DNA from: a bacterium
GTDB lineage: Bacteria; Zhuqueibacterota; Zhuqueibacteria; Residuimicrobiales; Oceaniaggregativiventaceae
Direction of reading: 5' to 3'
DNA length: 64,000 bases
NCBI GenBank assembly: GCA_029565675.1
Contig: JAKQNP010000040.1
Span: 33,500 to 97,499, forward strand
Positions 54,347 through 62,129 of the stretch are shown here, piece by piece. A program made the position numbers and the translations under genes. The notes beneath the pieces were generated by a model that saw only the letters and a list, made by a program, of their open reading frames with translations, searched no databases and was not told the origin of the DNA. Position 1 is the stretch's first letter. Every line of letters begins with the position of its first letter.

Positions 54347-54361
54347 GCAAGAAGCAGGCCA
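54347..54361 (-). promoter_or_regulatory. Sigma-54 promoter of the eut operon
   Basis: On the minus strand TGGCCTGCTTCTTGC followed by T. It matches TGGC at -24, G at the seventh consensus base and TTGC at -12, with the correct 10-base gap. The predicted start near 54335 leaves an 18-base leader containing the ribosome site of the receiver gene at 54317. An NtrC-type activator gene lies directly upstream. Confidence 0.65.
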
Positions 54362-54538
54362 CAGGAAGAGGGAACGAATCGGCGCAATATTTTCAGTCAT
54401 ATAACGCAATCTATCCTCAGGGGATTGGTTATAAATGGGTGCCACAAAACGGCCATACCCAAAAGAGCAGGGAGGCCGATCTTTAAAAAATAATAAATTG
54501 AAGCAGGTGATTAAGGGGGGGTAGAAAAAGTGTGGCAC

Positions 54539-55969
54539 CTATTTTCTTATATCCGATTTACCCCGATGCAATCGGTTATTCAGTGCCCGGCGAGTGATAC
54601 CGATCATTCTGGCCGCAATGGTCTGGTTGCCCTCGCTGCGGGCGAGAGCTTCTTGAATCAACAGATCAACGATTTCTTTCAGAGACGGCAGAACGTCACC
54701 GAAAGCAATTTTGCGATCAATCGCGAAATCGATCTGTGCCCGCAGTTCGTGGTCGTGGTTGCCAGAATACCCGACACGTTCGCGGATGGCATCCAAAGAA
54801 AGGATGCCTTTTTGATGGCGGCTTATGGCATCGAAAATGATGCCTTCCAACTCGCGGACGTTGCCGGGAAAGAGGTAGTTGTTGAGGAGGATAAAGAGTT
54901 CGGGTGGTTTGGCAGGTGCTTTTTTATGCAAGGTGACACAGGCTTTTTGCGTAAAATGCTCGACAAGCAGTGGGATGTCGCTGCGGCGCTCGCGCAAAGG
55001 CGGTATGTGGATGCGATGCGTCTGAAGTCGGTAATAGAGATCGCGGCGGAAGGTGTTGTTTTGCACCATTTCCTCGACTTGACGGTTGGTGGCGACAATG
55101 ATGCGGGCGTTTGAAAGCCGGGGAATGTCAGAGCCGATAGGATAATAACGGCCTTCCTGAAGTATGCGCAACAGTTTAACCTGGGACTCCTGGCTCATTT
55201 CACCAATCTCATCCAGAAAGAGTGTGCCATCGGTCGCCTGCTCGATAAGTCCCTTGCGATCGCTTTCAGCACCGGTAAAGGCGCCGCGTCTGTGGCCAAA
55301 AAGGGTATCTGAAAAAAGCGTGTCGTCGATGCCGGCCACATTGACAGCCACAAATTGACCGGTACGACCACTGGCAGCATGCACCGCCTTGGCGATGAGC
55401 TCCTTGCCCACACCGGTTTCGCCGGTGATGAGCACCGGCAGGGGGGTGGCGGCAACCGCCTCGGCATATTGAAAAATGGAACGCATGGAGGCATGGGCAG
55501 TAATGATGGGGGAAAAGGCCTGCGGATGTTTAAGCGTATTGGATAGCAGATACTCTTTCAGGCGCGAGTTCTCATCTTGTACCTGTAGCAATTCAGCTGC
55601 CCGCCGTACTGTGGTCACCAACCGATTTTCATCGACCGGTTTCACCAAATAATCAAATGCTCCACATTTCATGCATTCTACAGCGGTGTTCACCTCATTG
55701 ATAGCCGTGAGGATGATGACCGGAACGCGTGGATATTCCTTGACGATCTCCGGAAGCAGTTCGGAACCTGAGAACCCAGGCATCGCCAGATCGAGAAGCA
55801 CCATCTCGCAGGGAATTTTCTGCATCATATCCAGAACAGCGTGGCTGTCTCCGCACTCGATCACATGATTGATGCCGTTGGAGTTCAATGTCATGACCAA
55901 ACTGAGGCGGAACTGTTCTTCGTCATCGACGACAAGAATCGGAAGCTCGGGAAAGGTGACTTTTTTCAT
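54539..55969 (-). CDS. NtrC-family sigma-54 response regulator of the eut region
   Basis: 476 residues with receiver (ILVVDDEEQF; phospho-Asp in VLLDLAMPGFSG, about 58), AAA+ domain (Walker A TGETGVGKE; GAFTGA loop in RRGAFTGAESD; FLDEIGEM) and Fis-like helix-turn-helix (about 440-470, NQTIAARMIGITRRALNNRL). It should activate sigma-54 RNA polymerase. It overlaps the Cache sensor gene by 4 bases (ATGA). The sigma-54 promoter at 54347 in front of the eut operon is its probable target. Confidence 0.95.
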   Translation of the reverse strand: MKKVTFPELPILVVDDEEQFRLSLVMTLNSNGINHVIECGDSHAVLDMMQKIPCEMVLLDLAMPGFSGSELLPEIVKEYPRVPVIILTAINEVNTAVECMKCGAFDYLVKPVDENRLVTTVRRAAELLQVQDENSRLKEYLLSNTLKHPQAFSPIITAHASMRSIFQYAEAVAATPLPVLITGETGVGKELIAKAVHAASGRTGQFVAVNVAGIDDTLFSDTLFGHRRGAFTGAESDRKGLIEQATDGTLFLDEIGEMSQESQVKLLRILQEGRYYPIGSDIPRLSNARIIVATNRQVEEMVQNNTFRRDLYYRLQTHRIHIPPLRERRSDIPLLVEHFTQKACVTLHKKAPAKPPELFILLNNYLFPGNVRELEGIIFDAISRHQKGILSLDAIRERVGYSGNHDHELRAQIDFAIDRKIAFGDVLPSLKEIVDLLIQEALARSEGNQTIAARMIGITRRALNNRLHRGKSDIRK

Positions 55970-57222
55970 TCTGTATCGTTCGTGTTTTTGGGATTCTTTT
56001 GTTTGTTTGCCTTTGCTGGTGTCTGTGTGGACAGTGTGCCCTGACCTCCTGGGGATTGGGCGATGTACATGATGGTATTTTTGACTGTGGTGACAAAGCG
56101 GTCAAATGCGCGCGTCAGTTCACCGATCTCATCGGGGCGGGTGGAATTGAACAGCATGTTGATGTGTGCATTTTTCATCCGTTCAGCCACCTCCTTGATT
56201 GGTGTGGTGATTTTGGTGGCAACGGTGAAAACCAGGCTGGTCATCAACAACAAGGACGCCAATCCAATCAGCAGCATGGCCTGGGTTAGAGATCGTACAC
56301 CGGCAAGAGCTTCATGACGCGGCACGACGGCGACGAAACTCCAGTTTCCTGTCTTGATCGGCGAGAAAAAAAGCAAAGTGGGCCGGCCGGTTTCAGAATC
56401 TTTTGCCTCGATGAAGCCGCTTTCGCCGCGGTGAATCTGATCGGCGAGCTTGATAAATCCCTGATTGTGTTTTCTCCGCCCATAATCTGCTAGCCGCTCA
56501 TGGCCGATCAGGCTGCGATCCTTGTGAGCGATAAAAATACCTTCGTTGCTTACCATGAAGGCATATCCGGTTTCGTAGAGTTTGATCTTGGCAACCACGT
56601 CGGATAAATAATCGAGTGATACATCGCCAGTGGCCACACCATGAAACTTGCCTTGTTTGATGATCGGCGCGGAAAAAGTGGCCATGAGCACGCCTCTGTA
56701 CAGATAGGGCTCGGTGAGCAGCGATTGGTGGGTGGACTTGGGGATCTGGTACCAGTCGTCTTGTTCATAATTGACCAGAGGTTCAACTGCGATTTCCCCC
56801 TTGATACGGTTCCAGTAAGGCAGAAATCGGCCATTTTCATCGCTGCCCGGCGTGTTTCGATAGCGATAATCCTGGCCGTCAAATGCATTGGGTTCATATC
56901 CCAGGCTGAGCCCCACGAAGCTTTCATGGCGAATTATGAAACGCTGCAGCATGTCGTTTATTTCGCTGCGGTCCCGGCCTTGATAGCCTTCCATTACTGT
57001 TGCTACGGTTTCCACATACTCTATGCCTGCCCGCATCTGCACTTGTACTTCGGTGGCATAATGACGGGTGATTTCCTGTACCTGATCGATGATTGCTTCG
57101 TATTGTTGCGAGGTGCTCATGACAATGATCGTCATCGTGGATAGTGTGACGATAAAAAGCAATCCAGGGATTAGGTAAAAAAGAAGTTCTGTGCGAATGG
57201 AGTTTCGCCAATTTGAAAACAT
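55966..57222 (-). CDS. Cache-HAMP membrane sensor without output domain
   Basis: 418 residues. First membrane helix about 15-37 (LFYLIPGLLFIVTLSTMTII), a periplasmic double Cache domain (about 45-300; motifs RYRNTPGSDENGRFLPYW, WYQIPK, FHGVATGDVSLDYL, GYAFMVSNEGIFIAHKD), second helix about 310-335, then HAMP (about 336-390) and a polar tail. There is no kinase, guanylate cyclase or methyl-accepting region. The ligand is probably a small amine or acid; ethanolamine is a guess from position. It must signal through a partner such as the neighbouring kinase. Confidence 0.88.
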   Translation of the reverse strand: MFSNWRNSIRTELLFYLIPGLLFIVTLSTMTIIVMSTSQQYEAIIDQVQEITRHYATEVQVQMRAGIEYVETVATVMEGYQGRDRSEINDMLQRFIIRHESFVGLSLGYEPNAFDGQDYRYRNTPGSDENGRFLPYWNRIKGEIAVEPLVNYEQDDWYQIPKSTHQSLLTEPYLYRGVLMATFSAPIIKQGKFHGVATGDVSLDYLSDVVAKIKLYETGYAFMVSNEGIFIAHKDRSLIGHERLADYGRRKHNQGFIKLADQIHRGESGFIEAKDSETGRPTLLFFSPIKTGNWSFVAVVPRHEALAGVRSLTQAMLLIGLASLLLMTSLVFTVATKITTPIKEVAERMKNAHINMLFNSTRPDEIGELTRAFDRFVTTVKNTIMYIAQSPGGQGTLSTQTPAKANKQKNPKNTNDTE

Positions 57223-57271
57223 CTCACCCTCTCTGAAATAGACTTAAAAAATCAAGTGCCCTTGCACTCGG

Positions 57272-58705
57272 CTAAACGCGCGGATTTGCGGGGACTGGGA
57301 TCTGAATCTCCACATTTGTGCCCATCTCATACAGCGAGGTTATTTTCAGATCTCCACCGAGGTTCTTGATCAGACTGTAGGAAACCGAAAGTCCCAGTCC
57401 GGTTCCGCCATGTTCGCGTTTGGTGGTATAAAAGGGATCCAAGATATGCTGAATGTTTTCTTCTGCAATGCCCACACCTTCATCGCTGACCTTCAGAATG
57501 ATACGTGCCTTTTGCTCATCCCAGTGTGTGCTGACGCAGATTCTTTCTTGTTTGCTGCGCAAAGCCTGACAAGCGTTGGTAATCAGGTTGACCATGATTT
57601 GCTCGATATGAACTGCATTGGCCATAATGTTGGGCAAGCCTGCTTCACAACTGAGTTCAAAATGATTGGTGCTTCGCTGAATGAGGCTGCGCACGATCTC
57701 AACCGAGGTTTCCACGGCTTGATTGACATCCACTTCGGTGCAAATTTGATCGCTGGTCTGGCGAGCAAAGTCTTTCAGCTGCTGGACAATTCTCTCGATG
57801 CGGATGGATCCCTCGGTGATTCCGTTATAAAGATTGCCCAGACGGTCCCGAGCAGATGAATAGGGCATGCCGGCGATGGCGAAATCCCCGTTGTTTTGAT
57901 AATACTCCTCGACAATCGGTTGAATATCGTTCCAGGCTTTGTGCAGCACGCGGGCATTGAGCAAGACATAATTGTTGGGATTGTTGATCTCATGGGCAAT
58001 GCCGGAAACCAAAACACCAAGGGAGGCCATCTTGTCAGCCTGAATCAGTTTTTGCTCCTGCACCTGGGCAAGTTGTTCCATTCGTTTGATTTCTGTAAGA
58101 TCACGCAAGTTTGCCAGCAGCAGATCTTTTTCGCCCAGTTGGATGCAGCGCAACAGAATCTCAACATCAAAGAAAGAGCCGTCTCTTGGTCGCCGCGCTC
58201 TGTAATGAAACAACCGTTCCTGCCCTCGCAGCACATGCTCCCAGATATTGGTCAGCTGAAGGTGATTCCCGCCCATGGCTGGCAAAAAATCCTGCATTTG
58301 ACTGCCGATCATCTCCTCGCTTCGCGCCTGAAACAGATCAAGCGTACTCTGGTTGATATCGATGATCGACCCGGCAGCGTTGTGAATGATAACAGCATCA
58401 TAGACGCCATCAAAGATCACTCGTCGCGCACGATCGTAGGAAGCCACCAGAATCTCCGCTTCCTCTCTGCGGCTTAACGCGGACTCTGTCTGTTCGCGCA
58501 ACTGCTTCTCTTTTTGCAGGATGTTCCAGCTGACCAATGCAGACAACAAGGTGACAAAAAAGATGGTCGCAGTATGACTCTGCCAAAGCGATGCACCAGG
58601 CCACCAGGCAGTTTTGATCACCTCGAATAACAGTATGATCAACCCTGTGATCAGACCGAAAAACAGAATTTTGAGGGCTGGTTTTTGAATGTTGGATTTG
58701 GACAT
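57272..58705 (-). CDS. Membrane PAS-domain histidine kinase
   Basis: 477 residues from ATG 58705. Two membrane helices (about 12-31 and 43-60) precede a coiled segment and a PAS domain (about 90-205; VYDAVIIHNAAGSIIDINQS). Kinase part: H box GVLVSGIAHEINNPNNY (about 240), N box MVNLITNACQAL, G1 DEGVGIAEE, F box ILDPFYTTK and G2 GTGLGLSVS. It should phosphorylate the NtrC protein at 54539 and perhaps the lone receiver at 53886. A sigma-70 promoter lies so close (58712-58740) that the mRNA would be leaderless. Confidence 0.92.
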   Translation of the reverse strand: MSKSNIQKPALKILFFGLITGLIILLFEVIKTAWWPGASLWQSHTATIFFVTLLSALVSWNILQKEKQLREQTESALSRREEAEILVASYDRARRVIFDGVYDAVIIHNAAGSIIDINQSTLDLFQARSEEMIGSQMQDFLPAMGGNHLQLTNIWEHVLRGQERLFHYRARRPRDGSFFDVEILLRCIQLGEKDLLLANLRDLTEIKRMEQLAQVQEQKLIQADKMASLGVLVSGIAHEINNPNNYVLLNARVLHKAWNDIQPIVEEYYQNNGDFAIAGMPYSSARDRLGNLYNGITEGSIRIERIVQQLKDFARQTSDQICTEVDVNQAVETSVEIVRSLIQRSTNHFELSCEAGLPNIMANAVHIEQIMVNLITNACQALRSKQERICVSTHWDEQKARIILKVSDEGVGIAEENIQHILDPFYTTKREHGGTGLGLSVSYSLIKNLGGDLKITSLYEMGTNVEIQIPVPANPRV

Positions 58706-58711
58706 AAATCG

Positions 58712-58740
58712 ATTATACGGAAAAGTGACCAGCAAAACAA
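58712..58740 (-). promoter_or_regulatory. Sigma-70-like promoter of the histidine kinase
   Basis: On the minus strand TTGTTT, 17 bases, TATAAT (perfect -10). The -10 ends 6 bases before ATG 58705, so transcription would start at or next to the A of the start codon. No ribosome site is visible. Confidence 0.6.
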
Positions 58741-58973
58741 TACAAAAAAGCCGTAGTCGTGTGCCCAGGGATTCGATTGTCGTCACTGAGCCCGCCGTGG
58801 CAGATGGTGCGTTGGATGCGCACCGCGCGGTGGTTTGTAAAAGTTTTGTACTTCCTGCATTTCCCGACGACATCGCCGGCTGATCCAAACGACAGGATCA
58901 GATTCGATCGATCAGAGGCCATTTTCATCGCCGGGCAAGCAAACCCTTTTTGCCGTCTGTCGATCTTGGGCAT

Positions 58974-59882
58974 TCAGCTTTGTTTGAGAAAGGTTCCGTT
59001 CTCGAGCTCCTCGAACGCGATGCGCAATTCTTCGCGGGTGTTCATGACGATTGGCCCGCCCCAGGCGATCGGTTCTCCCAGGGGTTTGCCGGCGATCAAC
59101 ACAAAATGCACACCTTGTTCGCCTGCAGTGATCGTCACTCTTTTGCCTTCACCCAAAATGACCACATTTTCTGCGCCGATCAGGCAGCTGTGTTCATTGT
59201 CGAAATAGTTCACTCCTTGCCGATCATAGGCAAAGGGATCGCGATTGGGATCGAAGAACGCATTGCCCTGCAGCACATAGGCAAAAACCGTATAGTCCTC
59301 TGGCAAATCGTGGGTAAAAACCGCATCAGCCAAGATTTCGATATCCAGAAATGTCGGATCGATGACGATATCTCGTACCGGTCCACGGATTCCCTGCAAT
59401 TCACCGGCGAGGATCTTTGCTTTGACGCCAGGGGCTGCGGTTACAGTGGGGATTTGTTCGCGGGTGACATCACGGTAGCGCGGCTGCATCATTTTCTGGG
59501 TGGCCGGCAAGTTTGCCCAGAGCTGCAACCCCCATAAAACACCGTCTTCGCGGCCTTTGGGCATTTCCTGATGGACGATCCCACTGCCAGCGGTCATCCA
59601 CTGGACGTCGCCGGAGTGGATAATTCCTTTGTTTCCCAAACTGTCCCCATGTTCGACCGAGCCTTGCAGCAAATAGGTGATGGTTTCAATTCCGCGGTGC
59701 GGATGCCAGGGGAAGCCTTTGATGTATTGACCGGGTTCGGTGCCGTGAAAATCATCGAGAAGGAGAAAGGGGTCGAGGTTCGGCTTTTGGTGAAAGCCAA
59801 ATGCTCTTTTGAGGTGTACGCCGGCCCCCTCGAGTGTGGGTATGCTTTTCATCAAGTGCTTTATTTTTCGGATTGCTGCCAT
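58974..59882 (-). CDS. Pirin-family bicupin protein
   Basis: 302 residues from ATG 59882 (GGGAG upstream). Pirin N-terminal cupin with metal ligands in HPHRGIETITYLLQG (about 59) and SGIVHQEMP (about 102); the second cupin (about 175-290) is degenerate, as usual, ending FVLIAGKPLGEPIAWGGP. Bacterial pirins bind Fe or other metals; some have quercetinase activity, others affect metabolism by protein contact. It is 130 bases after the deaminase gene. Exact role unknown. Confidence 0.92.
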   Translation of the reverse strand: MAAIRKIKHLMKSIPTLEGAGVHLKRAFGFHQKPNLDPFLLLDDFHGTEPGQYIKGFPWHPHRGIETITYLLQGSVEHGDSLGNKGIIHSGDVQWMTAGSGIVHQEMPKGREDGVLWGLQLWANLPATQKMMQPRYRDVTREQIPTVTAAPGVKAKILAGELQGIRGPVRDIVIDPTFLDIEILADAVFTHDLPEDYTVFAYVLQGNAFFDPNRDPFAYDRQGVNYFDNEHSCLIGAENVVILGEGKRVTITAGEQGVHFVLIAGKPLGEPIAWGGPIVMNTREELRIAFEELENGTFLKQS

Positions 59883-60012
59883 AGCCAGGCTCCCTTTTAC
59901 AGTATCGGATTGATGGTTTTGTGAGATCGCCCTGCGAGTGCGCGGCAAGACAAGTTAGGTCTGGATGTGCTGTTCTGGAAATCGCTCTTGCAACTAGAGG
60001 GTGAGCTCAAAA

Positions 60013-60483
60013 TCAGTATGGATGTCTTTGCGGGTTGTTCAGCCAGCGCTCGAACGGCGCAGTGCGATTTACCAGCTCGATTTGTACGAGTTCGATTTTT
60101 TTATCCGCATCGTTGGCCAGGAATTCGGCATAGAGTTGTCGATCCAGAAAGCCAGCCTGTTCCGCTTCTTCGGCGCTGGCTGCAAAAACGATTCGCGGAA
60201 TGTGCGCCCAATATGTCGCAGCCAGGCACATCGGACAGGGTTTGCAGCTCGAATAGAGGGTGCAATCCACCAGTTCGATGCGCCTTAGTTTTTGGCAAGC
60301 TGCGCGCAGGGCAACGATTTCGGCATGGGCTGTCGGGTCGACCCGCTCGACCACCCCATTCCATCCTTCAGCGACGATTCGGTCCGCACAGACGATGATG
60401 GCTCCGAAAGGCCCATGCAGTCCGTCGGCTGAGTGTTCCAGTGCCAATTCGATCGCTCGCTGTAAAAAATCGGTTTCTTTCAT
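60013..60483 (-). CDS. Guanine-deaminase-like cytidine deaminase-fold enzyme
   Basis: 156 residues, the same length as Bacillus GuaD and similar throughout: GPFGAIIV (about 24), zinc/catalytic motif TAHAEIVALRAA (about 51-62), zinc Cys motif SSCKPCPMCLAATYWA (about 78-93), and a C-terminal segment EFLANDADKK with FERWLNNPQRH. It should deaminate guanine to xanthine or a related purine. Free-standing, with 60 bases to the prenol-kinase-like gene upstream. Substrate could also be another aminopurine or pterin. Confidence 0.88.
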   Translation of the reverse strand: MKETDFLQRAIELALEHSADGLHGPFGAIIVCADRIVAEGWNGVVERVDPTAHAEIVALRAACQKLRRIELVDCTLYSSCKPCPMCLAATYWAHIPRIVFAASAEEAEQAGFLDRQLYAEFLANDADKKIELVQIELVNRTAPFERWLNNPQRHPY

Positions 60484-60543
60484 TTCACAAATGCCTGAGG
60501 CTTTCGAGCTTCAAAAGTTTTTCGCCAAACAAATCCGCTTTTC

Positions 60544-61257
60544 TTAAAGCGCGCCGGTCAGCAGATAGACCATCGCCACCGATACCAGGGGAATCAGCAG
60601 ATTGTCGATATCGCGCGGGCTGAATGCCTCGACCAGCGTGGCCACTGCGCCCGTGATGGCCAGCAATCCCCAAGGTATGCCATTGTGGGCAAGTCCGGTG
60701 ATCCAGAGCATCAGCGCTGCGCCGATGACACCGGCGATAAAAACCGTGGCGCTGCCAAGCCAAGATTTGGTCGATCCCAGCGTGCGATAGGTGTGTTTGG
60801 CGTGTTTGCCGATGTAAGGCGCCAGACCGTCTCCCCAGGTAAGCATGCCGAGCGCAACGACTGCAGACGTGCGATTGAACAGCAGCAATCCGAGAACCAC
60901 CATTACCGAGGCGAACATCAGTGGACCGCGCAACAGTTCGCGAGGGTCGCCGGTACGGGTCATGGTTTTGACTGCTGAATCGTCGCGATTGTTGGACATT
61001 CCCTTGCTCAGAAACAACAGGACCCAGATCAGCGGCATCAGCACACACAAGTACCTGGTCCAGTGTGAGGTGTCGAAAAGAGGCCAGAAAATAATGTAAG
61101 ATCCGGCCGCGATATGGATGATTTTTCTCGAAAGGTCTGACGGGAACCCTCGGGCTACGAGTTTGTCCATAACGCCGATAACGACAAAGATATAGACAAT
61201 TTCGACAATCGCTACCGCTGTGTTCCACAACCATACGGGCGAGAACAAAGATTGCAT
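60544..61257 (-). CDS. Prenol/dolichol kinase-like membrane protein (SEC59/VTE5 type)
   Basis: 237 residues, about seven membrane helices. Signatures of CTP-dependent polyprenol, phytol and farnesol kinases: LSRKIIHIAAGSYIIFWP (about 42-59) and TWGDGLAPYIGKHAK with STKSWLGSATVF (about 140-175). Related CDP-lipid synthases share the fold. It lies 17 bases downstream of an isopentenyl-phosphate-kinase-like gene, so a two-step conversion of a prenol to its diphosphate is plausible (inference). Confidence 0.75.
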   Translation of the reverse strand: MQSLFSPVWLWNTAVAIVEIVYIFVVIGVMDKLVARGFPSDLSRKIIHIAAGSYIIFWPLFDTSHWTRYLCVLMPLIWVLLFLSKGMSNNRDDSAVKTMTRTGDPRELLRGPLMFASVMVVLGLLLFNRTSAVVALGMLTWGDGLAPYIGKHAKHTYRTLGSTKSWLGSATVFIAGVIGAALMLWITGLAHNGIPWGLLAITGAVATLVEAFSPRDIDNLLIPLVSVAMVYLLTGAL

Positions 61258-61274
61258 GCTACACCTCCTGTAAT

Positions 61275-62024
61275 TCAGTCGATGAGAGTGCCAATGGTTT
61301 GATTGCGCGCTGCCGCAACCAGATCGGTGTCGTTTTGCAGGGTAACGAGTTGTGCCGGTATACCGGCAGGTTGCAGGGTGCGGATTTCCAGGAGCTTGGC
61401 CATCAGTCCGCCGCTGGCGTCATGGTTGTCGGCGATATGCCGATAAAGGTCGTCGATTTGGCCAAAGCGCAGGTGGTCGATGACCCGGCCTTCGCGCAGG
61501 ATACCTGGGACGTCCATGCAAAAGATCACCTTGCGCGCCCGAAAGCGGCGGGCCAAGTCCACGGCGATCTGGTCTCCGGAGAGCACGCAAAAACCCTGGC
61601 CGCGGTCGACTGGACCGTCGCCGTGCAGGACTGGTATCAGACCGAGATCGAGATAGCGTTCGACAGGTTCGCGGTAAAATGTGGCGATGCGCCTTTGGCG
61701 GGTAACGAACAGCGATGACGCGCGGCAATAGAGAGTTGCCAGTCCGGCATCGATTAAAACGCCGATCAACATTTGCGCCAATTCGCCGGCGCGAAAATGG
61801 GTAACCGCCAATCCATAAATGCGCTCGTGTGTGCCATCTGAGCCCAGATCGATGCGATACTGTTTTGCCGGCGGATGGGCGAAGGATCCAACTCCATGGA
61901 TGAGAATGACCTGTTCATCAAGCCCGGCGAGTTGGGTGGCCAGGTTGCGCATTGCCTCTTTGTTGGCCGTGTAGGGCCGACTTTTATAGGTGATCGCTGA
62001 ACCGCCGGCTTTGATGACAAGCAC
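61275..62024 (-). CDS. Isopentenyl-phosphate-kinase-like amino acid kinase family protein
   Basis: 249 residues of the amino acid kinase fold: VIKAGGSAITYKSRPYT at the N terminus (the K-x-GGS phosphate loop), HGVGSFAHPPAKQYRI (about 44-59) with the catalytic-type His of isopentenyl phosphate kinases, IPVLHGDGPVDRGQG, SGDQIAVDLARRF and a C-terminal GGLMAKL. IPK turns isopentenyl or another prenyl monophosphate into the diphosphate with ATP. It is best known from archaea and some bacteria and plants. Pairing with the prenol-kinase-like protein supports isoprenoid salvage. Confidence 0.8.
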   Translation of the reverse strand: MLVIKAGGSAITYKSRPYTANKEAMRNLATQLAGLDEQVILIHGVGSFAHPPAKQYRIDLGSDGTHERIYGLAVTHFRAGELAQMLIGVLIDAGLATLYCRASSLFVTRQRRIATFYREPVERYLDLGLIPVLHGDGPVDRGQGFCVLSGDQIAVDLARRFRARKVIFCMDVPGILREGRVIDHLRFGQIDDLYRHIADNHDASGGLMAKLLEIRTLQPAGIPAQLVTLQNDTDLVAAARNQTIGTLID

Positions 62025-62129
62025 GGTTCATCTCCTTTGTATAGGATGTGGATCGACTTGGCTTTTATGCACTTGCTGGTTTGGCTCACTTGCCACAGTC
62101 GGCAAAAATGGCGAAATTTGCGACCGATC

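Noticed and set aside
54431..54538. Two TGGCAC sequences (inverted copies of GGTGCCACA) near the activator gene as sigma-54 promoters
   Set aside because: Neither has GC at the -12 position with correct spacing; one points into the end of the NtrC gene. They could be activator half sites, but support is thin.
53872..58973. Cobalamin riboswitch or EutV antiterminator hairpins before the eut genes
   Set aside because: No B12-box-like sequence or paired dual-hairpin element was found in the intergenic parts.
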